Part shown: positions 58,124 to 64,000 of the stretch, piece by piece | Position numbering within the stretch: the first letter of the stretch is position 1 | How the letters are laid out: each line of letters opens with the position of its first letter | Assembly (NCBI RefSeq): GCF_022867795.2 | Contig: NZ_CP107006.1 | Span: 620,001-684,000 of the forward strand | Reading direction: 5' to 3' | Origin: Chitinophaga horti | Lineage (GTDB): Bacteria; Bacteroidota; Bacteroidia; Chitinophagales; Chitinophagaceae | Length of the DNA: 64,000 nt | Made by a program: the position numbers and the translations under genes | The notes under the pieces: model-generated | Told to the model about the DNA's origin: nothing | The model's database searches: none | What the model saw: only the letters and a program-made list of their open reading frames with translations

Positions 58124-60529
58124 TTAATTCTCCCCAAACCCTTCTTCCTTCTCTTTTGTATCAATCTTCTGCTGGTTCAGGCGGTAGTTGAGTGTCAGCG
58201 TTAACTGCCTGGCCCGCCACTGGAAATCGGAACGCGAGTAATAGGTTTCGGAGTCGGTCATGATGTCGGTAATGGCCCTTCTGCGGCGTGTGTTCAGCAG
58301 GTCGCGTACGTTGAAGGTGAGGGTGCCTTTATCTTTAAGAATATCCTGCGCCAGACCTAAGTCGATGGAATACTGGGCGAGGTCTTTACCCTGCGGGGTG
58401 ATTCTCGGTGCCTGGTAGTTCAGCGACGCCTGGAAGTCCAGGCTCTTAAAGAAGGTCATGCGGGAGGTGGTGCGGTTAGTCATCGTGGTGGTGGTCGCAT
58501 CCAGGTTTCTGCCCAGGTAACTGCCATTGGAAATGGCGTGGTATACGTTGGCGCTGGTATTAAACTTCCACCAGTCGGCGAGGGTAAGCGAAAGGTTGAA
58601 CTCTATGCCTATGTCGTCGCGGGTGCTGAGATTGATCGGACGGATGTTCGTGATGCCGGTGGTGCTGTCCAGGTCGTTGTAACGATATACGACGCCGGTT
58701 TTATGGCGATAGTACACGCTGGAAAGGATCGAACCTTTGTCCCACTCGAGCAGGTGCCCCGCATCGATAGAATGAGCGTATTCCGGGTCGAGGTTGGGAT
58801 TACCGACGAAATATACGCGAGGGTCCGAGAAATCGGAAAACGGCGTTAGATCGCGGTAATTCGGACGGTTAATGCGATAGCTGTAACTAAGTTGCAGCGT
58901 ATTGGCTTTATCCAGCTGGTAAGATAAACTCGTGCTCGGAAATACGTTGAAGTAATTACGGTCGTTGATTTCATTGGTTTTGAGCAAACCGGTGCTGATA
59001 TCTGACAACTCACCACGTAAACCCAGCTGGTAGGAGAATTTGCCCACCTTACTCCCAAACATCGCATACGCGGCGTAAATGCGCTCCTTGTATTCCATGT
59101 TGTTATCGAAGTCGCCCAGTGGCGTCCAGGCGGTATTGTCGAATTCTTCCACGAGGAAGTCGTTCGTTACGGTGCGCAGCGTGCCTTTAAACCCGGCTTC
59201 CAGCTTCGCATCTTTACCAAATGGATGGATATAATCTGTTTGCAGCAGTAAGGTTTTTTCCCAGGTGGGATTGTCGGAACGTTGCAGTTCCAACGCAGCA
59301 CCGTTCAGCACAGGACTGGTGCGATACATCGATTTCTCAATATCGCCGCTGCTCGTCCACTTGGCATCTGCCGTCCATTCTCTTTTATCGTTATTAGCGT
59401 ATTTCTTGCGGAAACTGAGGCTGGCTTCGGTGTTCTCTTCACGGGCGTCTTCATCGTTCACACGCAGGCTGGAGTTCTTGATCTGCATATCATCCACGAA
59501 AAAATCATCGTATCTGAGCCTGTTCACATTTTTCTCTTTACCGCCGGAATATAACACAGAACCCGTAAGCGTAGTGTAGTCGTTCAGGTAATAATCCAAT
59601 CCCGCCATAATATTAGCGCCCAGGTCCTCACGATCGCGTGTGCTGCGCTGCGTATAATAGTAAGCGGTATCCTTACTGCTGAAGCGGTTCGATGAATTAC
59701 CGCTACCAGGACCTTTCCTGTTGTTGATGCCGAAGCTGGAGAACAGGTTTACTTTCTCGTTACGGTAGTTAATGCTATAGGCCGCGCCCAGCTGCTGCGG
59801 ATAACCGAGCGTACCGGTAAAGTTGCCGTTAAAGCCGCGGGTTTTATTTTTCTTCAGGATGATATTGATCACCCCTGTTTCACCTGCTGCGTCGAAGCGG
59901 GAGGAGGGATTGGTCACCACTTCGATACGATCGATCATTGCGCCCTGTAAGTTGCGCAGCGCGTCGGTACTCTTAATCCCGGTCAATGCAGAAGGTTTAC
60001 CATCGATGAGAATACGCACGCCCTGGCTGCCACGCAGCGCCACGTTGCCATCAACATCCACGGTTACGGAAGGCACGTTGGCCAGTACTTCCGAGGCGTT
60101 GGCACCAATATTAGCCACATCCTGGCTCACATTGTACACGCGTTTGTCCAGCTCCAGCTCCATGAGTTTTTTCTCACCTACAATTTCTACCTGCGACAAT
60201 GTTTTGGAACCCACTTTAAGGGTGATGGTACCTACGTTTACATCTTTGTTGAGGTTGATGTTGTTTACGTAGTGATCTTTATAAGACAGTAAACTGATCT
60301 TCAGAAAGTATTTGCCAGCGGCCGCTTTGATGCGAAACACGCCTTTTTCATCTGCTACGGCGCCTGTCACCTGGGAGGAGTCCTTACTGCGGAAAAGTAC
60401 AGCGGTACTAAAAGGCACGGCTGCGCCTGCATTGTCTTTGGTACTGCCTGTCACGGTAAACTGCCCGGTCTGTGCCACCAATAGGGTTGTTGGGAAAAGC
60501 AATACTAATAGTGTAATAAATCTGCGCAT
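58124..60529 (-). CDS. Outer-membrane beta-barrel family protein (TonB receptor-like)
   Basis: About 801 aa. The start is the ATG at 60529 (MRRFITLLVLLFPTTLLVAQ signal peptide). It begins with a carboxypeptidase-regulatory-like domain (FTVTGSTKDNAGAAVPFSTAVLF), continues with a TonB plug (VYNVSQDVANIGANASEVLANVPSVTVDVDGNVALRGSQGVRILIDGKPS) and ends in an OMP_b-brl_3 type barrel. This family differs from SusC: it lacks a SusD partner, and its ligand is unknown. It stands alone on the minus strand between terminators. Confidence 0.87.
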   Translation of the reverse strand: MRRFITLLVLLFPTTLLVAQTGQFTVTGSTKDNAGAAVPFSTAVLFRSKDSSQVTGAVADEKGVFRIKAAAGKYFLKISLLSYKDHYVNNINLNKDVNVGTITLKVGSKTLSQVEIVGEKKLMELELDKRVYNVSQDVANIGANASEVLANVPSVTVDVDGNVALRGSQGVRILIDGKPSALTGIKSTDALRNLQGAMIDRIEVVTNPSSRFDAAGETGVINIILKKNKTRGFNGNFTGTLGYPQQLGAAYSINYRNEKVNLFSSFGINNRKGPGSGNSSNRFSSKDTAYYYTQRSTRDREDLGANIMAGLDYYLNDYTTLTGSVLYSGGKEKNVNRLRYDDFFVDDMQIKNSSLRVNDEDAREENTEASLSFRKKYANNDKREWTADAKWTSSGDIEKSMYRTSPVLNGAALELQRSDNPTWEKTLLLQTDYIHPFGKDAKLEAGFKGTLRTVTNDFLVEEFDNTAWTPLGDFDNNMEYKERIYAAYAMFGSKVGKFSYQLGLRGELSDISTGLLKTNEINDRNYFNVFPSTSLSYQLDKANTLQLSYSYRINRPNYRDLTPFSDFSDPRVYFVGNPNLDPEYAHSIDAGHLLEWDKGSILSSVYYRHKTGVVYRYNDLDSTTGITNIRPINLSTRDDIGIEFNLSLTLADWWKFNTSANVYHAISNGSYLGRNLDATTTTMTNRTTSRMTFFKSLDFQASLNYQAPRITPQGKDLAQYSIDLGLAQDILKDKGTLTFNVRDLLNTRRRRAITDIMTDSETYYSRSDFQWRARQLTLTLNYRLNQQKIDTKEKEEGFGEN

Positions 60530-60617
60530 ATCAATAGTCACTTTATAATGTAGGCCAAGCCGAAAGTTACGCAAACACGGGCGGGCAGCCCTTGTAAACT
60601 GGTTGAGCGGTAAATTA

Positions 60618-60643
60618 AAGGCCCCGCAGGAGAGCGGGGCCTT
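60618..60643 (-). terminator. Terminator of the right-edge operon
   Basis: A 10-bp perfect stem AAGGCCCCGC / GCGGGGCCTT with loop AGGAGA; on the minus strand followed by TTTAATTTA. It lies 50 bp past the stop of the DUF3472 gene. Confidence 0.8.
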
Positions 60644-60693
60644 GTCTTGAATGATGTTCTCCGGGAACATACCGATCACAAATAAACAGTCTT

Positions 60694-61995
60694 TTACGGC
60701 AGTGTTGTTAGGTTTACGCTGGGCGCAACACCTGTAGCCGTACGTGTAAAGCTTTGATTATAGCTCACATAGCTCGAAAAGAAGCCGCCATTACGCAGGT
60801 AGAATTTACCAGCCTCCAGTCCGCCTGCATAGTCGCGGCGCTGGTCGTTGGTGGCGGTAGCGTCTGCTGTGAAATTGGCGGTGGTAAGTTCTATCCAGGT
60901 GCCGCTCGTATTGCGGATCCATTGGTTGCCATATAACGCCCTGCGGCCCTGGTAACCTCTGACGTCGGAGAAACATTCGAGGAAGGAGTGCGTGCCTGTC
61001 AGGTAAGTAACGGTGTTCGGCCGCTTCCAGGTGGCCAGGAAACGCCAGGTGCCTGTTTCCGGTGTGTAAATCCAGGACGAAAAGAGGGTGGCGCCGGCGC
61101 CGTCTGGTTTTGCCTGGGTGAGGAAGCGGTAGGTGGTGCCGGCCGTCCAGTTAAACAGCAGGTAGCTTTGTCCGCCTGTGCCCTCGCCGCCGAAGGTATT
61201 ATCTACCACGCCGGTGCCTTTGCGCACGAGGGTAGTGGTCCCTACGCTCGGGTCCCAGATGGAAAACAGTACGCGTCTTTCAGTAGCGCTGTTCACCTGT
61301 ATACCGAAGTAGCCACCGTTAAAACCATTGGCCATGTAGTAGGAGCCGATCTTGTCTTCGCCAGTAGGTACGGTCAGTTCACTGTACATCCACTCTGCCG
61401 TGTTACCACTCGGAACAGGATAGCCCAGGTGTACCGACGGACCTCGTCTCGACCAGTAATAATTCGCTGCATCGTTGGCGTACACCACGTTGCTGGCAGT
61501 TGCACCGCCGCTGATGACGATGTCGGACACATCGCCAAAGTAACTGCCGGTTTTACTTACGCCCTGCAGGTCTACTTTGATGTAACCCGCACTGCCAACG
61601 GTTACGCTGCCAATAGAATGGGTGGCGTAGTTGCTGCCGGTGATGGTTTTATTGAACACGGTGCCATTCACCGTCACTTTTATATTGCTGCTGCCGCTGG
61701 GCGCAACTTTTGCGCGTACCGAGACATTTAAAGTGCCTGTAAGTCCCAGCCGGAAGTATACGCTGGTAATGCTGCCGGCATTGGTCCAGTTACCCAGGCC
61801 GTTACCGGTAATTACTTCCCCGCTGCCGCCGGCGATGGTGGTTACAAAGCCGTTGCCGGCGAGGGGTACATTGTAGCTGGCGGCTGGCGGCAACACGGCC
61901 GCATCGTCTATCTCCGCTTGCTCATCACGTTCCTTGTTGCACGAAAACAGCAGCGTGCATAACAGGGTCACGCTATATATGAAGGGTAGTTTCAT
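60694..61995 (-). CDS. DUF5077/DUF3472 lipoprotein
   Basis: A 433-aa lipoprotein (Cys19 in LLFSC). The N-terminal part (about 36-165) is a beta-sandwich with the pattern of DUF5077 (YNVPLAGNGFVTTIAGGSGEVITGNGLGNWTNAGSITSVYFR). The larger part (about 170-420) is DUF3472: YYWSRRGPSVHLGYPV, GYFGIQVNSATERRVLFSIWDP, GGEGTGGQSYLLFNWTAGTTYRFLTQA and ECFSDVRGYQGRRALYGNQW. These proteins are common beside SusCD genes and are likely surface-exposed glycan-binding or processing proteins, but no catalytic residue is known to me. It is the last gene of the operon, 67 bp after the F5/8-type gene. Confidence 0.82.
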   Translation of the reverse strand: MKLPFIYSVTLLCTLLFSCNKERDEQAEIDDAAVLPPAASYNVPLAGNGFVTTIAGGSGEVITGNGLGNWTNAGSITSVYFRLGLTGTLNVSVRAKVAPSGSSNIKVTVNGTVFNKTITGSNYATHSIGSVTVGSAGYIKVDLQGVSKTGSYFGDVSDIVISGGATASNVVYANDAANYYWSRRGPSVHLGYPVPSGNTAEWMYSELTVPTGEDKIGSYYMANGFNGGYFGIQVNSATERRVLFSIWDPSVGTTTLVRKGTGVVDNTFGGEGTGGQSYLLFNWTAGTTYRFLTQAKPDGAGATLFSSWIYTPETGTWRFLATWKRPNTVTYLTGTHSFLECFSDVRGYQGRRALYGNQWIRNTSGTWIELTTANFTADATATNDQRRDYAGGLEAGKFYLRNGGFFSSYVSYNQSFTRTATGVAPSVNLTTLP

Positions 61996-62062
61996 TTCGT
62001 TGTTCGTTTAGATGATGAATGTTACATGACGTGTGATCGGACATGGCCCACGAAGAACATGG

Positions 62063-62596
62063 TTATTTTTCTTTGGCGGTAAATACATTGATTTCCGCCA
62101 GGAAAGTGTTCGCCGTAGGGCCTGTGAGTGCAGTCATTTTCAGGTAACGATACGCCGTAGCCGATGACACGGCAAAGCTTTGCGGCGTTTTGGTAGCGCC
62201 AACAAAAGCGACGCTGTCGCGCAGCATGGTCCAGGCAGTACCGTCTACGCTGCCTTCCAAACGGAAGCGGGTCATGCCATTGGCGTTATTCTGCCGCGCA
62301 GTAATATCCACCGAAACCATTTTGATGGGCGTTTGCATATCGATGCTAAGCCAGTGCGGGTAGCTGGAAGTAACGTCGCAGTATGCGGAATGCCAGAAGG
62401 TGTTGATGTTGTTATCCAATACCAATGCTGCGCCGCCGGGCTCGCAGGTGGTTTCCTGGGTAGAGGCGGTAATGGTCCAGGCGGTACGGTCTGCCGCGCC
62501 AATGGTGGAGCGGTCTTTGAAAGTAACCGCCTCCGGTTTGCCGCAACCTGCTAAACAGGCGGCGGAAATCAGTATAAAGAGAAAATACTTTTTCAT
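62063..62596 (-). CDS. F5/8 type C (discoidin-like) domain lipoprotein
   Basis: A 177-aa lipoprotein (Cys18 in CLAGC). The mature part is a single jelly-roll domain of the F5/8 type C/CBM32-like kind: ALVLDNNINTFWHS, HWLSIDMQTPIKMVSVDITARQ, RFRLEGSVDGTAWTML, and a YLKMTALTGPTANTFLAEINVF end. Such domains bind galactose-related sugars or other glycans. Placed directly after SusD (11-bp gap), it is probably a surface glycan-binding protein of the right-edge locus. Confidence 0.85.
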   Translation of the reverse strand: MKKYFLFILISAACLAGCGKPEAVTFKDRSTIGAADRTAWTITASTQETTCEPGGAALVLDNNINTFWHSAYCDVTSSYPHWLSIDMQTPIKMVSVDITARQNNANGMTRFRLEGSVDGTAWTMLRDSVAFVGATKTPQSFAVSSATAYRYLKMTALTGPTANTFLAEINVFTAKEK

Positions 62597-62607
62597 GTTG
62601 ATGCGGA

Positions 62608-64000
62608 TTAAGGGTTTTGTGTGAGGTTTTTGTTCACCAGGCGCTCGCGGTTCGGGATAAAGAAGATCACGCGGTTGTCAGTGGGTTGAATGGTTTGGTT
62701 CACATTGGTGTTAGGCGTGTTATTTAACGCATGTGTACCCGGGTAGTCGCGTACCAGTGGCCTGTTATTGCGAAACAGGTCGTACGGGCGCTGGCCTTCA
62801 AAGGCAAATTCCAGTCTTCTCTCTTCCAGTACGACATCGAGCACTGTTTTACCTGCGGCTGCTACGCTGGCCAATGTGTGCAAAGCCGCACCGCTTAATC
62901 CCGCACGCTGACGGATCGTATTTACATCATCCAGCGCCATCTGTAACCCTGCGCCGCCAATCTTTGCATTTGCTTCGGCGCGGTTCAGGTACATTTCTGC
63001 CAAACGCAGGTACACCGGGGAACTCAGGTTGGTCAGTCCTTCCTGGTAGTTGTATTTGTTGATGTAATACATTGGCGTTCTCGGGTTCAGTTTGGTGTTC
63101 AGTGTTACGTTGGCAACGGGCACTGTATAAGGGTATTGCACCACGCCGGTAGTGGTATAAGGCGTAATGAATGCATGCCGCAGATCAGCCGGGTTTTTAT
63201 CCAGGAAGTTCACATACTGCTGCGAAGCGTAAATCTCTCCCCAGCCTGTAGCACCTTGTCCGCCTTCGCTATAGTACATCGAACCAATGGCATTAAAGTC
63301 ACGGTTCTCTGTTTTAATGTGACGGATGCAGAAGATCGTTTCTTTGTTATCTTCCGGCACGCCCCTGAAGTAGCTGGTGTACGCGCTGCCCTGCAACAGG
63401 TTGTAACGGCCGGAGGTCAGTACTTTATCCGCATACTCGATGGCCTTCGGGTTGTCACCTTTGTAAAGGTACACGCGGCTCAACAGGGCATACGCCACTT
63501 CTTTCGAAGCGAAGTTATTGTTCTTCTGCGTGGTCATCAGTTCCGCTGCTTTCTCTAAATCCGCGATCACAAAGTCGTATACCTGCTGCACGGTAGCGCG
63601 GCCTGGAAATTCTTCTTTGGTATCTTCCTTCACGATAGGAACTGCTTCGTTGCTGCCGTTACCCTGTGTATACGGGCGGCCGAATACGCGACAAAGATTG
63701 AAATACATCATCGCGCGGAGGTACAGGTTTTCTCCTTTTAACTGGCGCAAGGCGGTAGTCGATTCATCCGGCACAAAAGCAATCACGCGGTTGGCGGCAT
63801 TGATCACGAAGTAAGACTGCTGCCAAACGTTGTATACGTGCGACATGTCCACCAAATGGGTGTAACGATAGGCGTTGGAAAGTGCATCGGATGATGCTTG
63901 TCCCTGTGCAATATTATCGCTCGGGTATTCTGACAGGAAGTGGATGCTGCGTACGTAAGTGGGGTTCTTCAATACGGCGTAAGTGCCAATGGAAGCGGAT
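62608..64000 (-). CDS. SusD/RagB-family lipoprotein (5' part outside the window)
   Basis: At least 464 aa are visible, and the frame stays open to the right edge, so the lipoprotein signal and first residues lie outside. Visible parts: a TYVRSIHFLSEYPSDNIAQG helix region, LKGENLYLRAMMYFNLCRVFGRPYTQG, PVYLRLAEMYLNRAEANAKIGG and VVLEERRLEFAFEGQRPYDLFRNN, which are all classic SusD segments. Any in-frame TTG or ATG inside the window would cut the fold, so it is recorded as partial. A SusC gene should lie just beyond the edge on the minus strand. Confidence 0.9.
   Translation of the reverse strand, partial: SASIGTYAVLKNPTYVRSIHFLSEYPSDNIAQGQASSDALSNAYRYTHLVDMSHVYNVWQQSYFVINAANRVIAFVPDESTTALRQLKGENLYLRAMMYFNLCRVFGRPYTQGNGSNEAVPIVKEDTKEEFPGRATVQQVYDFVIADLEKAAELMTTQKNNNFASKEVAYALLSRVYLYKGDNPKAIEYADKVLTSGRYNLLQGSAYTSYFRGVPEDNKETIFCIRHIKTENRDFNAIGSMYYSEGGQGATGWGEIYASQQYVNFLDKNPADLRHAFITPYTTTGVVQYPYTVPVANVTLNTKLNPRTPMYYINKYNYQEGLTNLSSPVYLRLAEMYLNRAEANAKIGGAGLQMALDDVNTIRQRAGLSGAALHTLASVAAAGKTVLDVVLEERRLEFAFEGQRPYDLFRNNRPLVRDYPGTHALNNTPNTNVNQTIQPTDNRVIFFIPNRERLVNKNLTQNP

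Overview
This window reads as Bacteroidota DNA, most likely from a Chitinophaga-like member of the Chitinophagaceae. The evidence is the SusC/SusD pairs, many lipoproteins with SxxC-type lipoboxes, fasciclin (FAS1) lipoproteins, outer-membrane beta-barrel family receptors, a LytTR response regulator, near absence of Shine-Dalgarno sites, and promoters of the Bacteroidota type (TTG, about 20 bp, TAnnTTTG). No phage, transposon, CRISPR array or integrase was seen.

Left part (1-17.4 kb), housekeeping and accessory genes: a DUF2130 protein, a HAD hydrolase, two identical tRNA-Gly(GCC) genes each with its own terminator, an aldo/keto reductase with a decayed tandem remnant of its own 3' end, a lipocalin-like lipoprotein, a GH18 chitinase, a DUF1624-type membrane protein, a small HTH protein, an orphan LytTR regulator, a double NTF2-like secreted protein, an AraC regulator, an ankyrin protein, a YheT hydrolase, a truncated haemoglobin, MerC plus a PQQ dehydrogenase with a built-in cytochrome c domain, and a sulfatase.

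Centre (17.5-51.3 kb), the main locus. On the minus strand 13 genes run from 44877 to 17558 with gaps of 0-33 bp, so they look like one 27-kb polysaccharide utilization operon. Transcription order: FAS1 lipoprotein, SusC, SusD, FAS1, FAS1, SusC, SusD, GH106 rhamnosidase, a GH65-like protein, a DUF4450 protein, PL11 rhamnogalacturonan lyase, CE12 esterase, GH105 unsaturated uronyl hydrolase. PL11, CE12, GH105 and GH106 together point to the rhamnogalacturonan-I backbone. Across an 885-bp intergenic region that is rich in direct and inverted repeats, a plus-strand arm encodes a clan GH-A hydrolase, a GH127-type enzyme and a GH36 alpha-galactosidase, which could trim side chains. No HTCS, ECF sigma/anti-sigma pair or other dedicated regulator sits in the locus.

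Right part (51.3-64 kb): an atypical SDR, two small secreted proteins of unknown function, three 41-bp tandem repeats, a HAD phosphatase-like protein with a changed motif I, a heparinase II/III-like protein, a small membrane protein, an LpxR-type lipid A deacylase and an outer-membrane receptor. At the right edge lies the end of a second SusD-type operon (SusD cut by the window edge, F5/8-type lipoprotein, DUF5077/DUF3472 lipoprotein).
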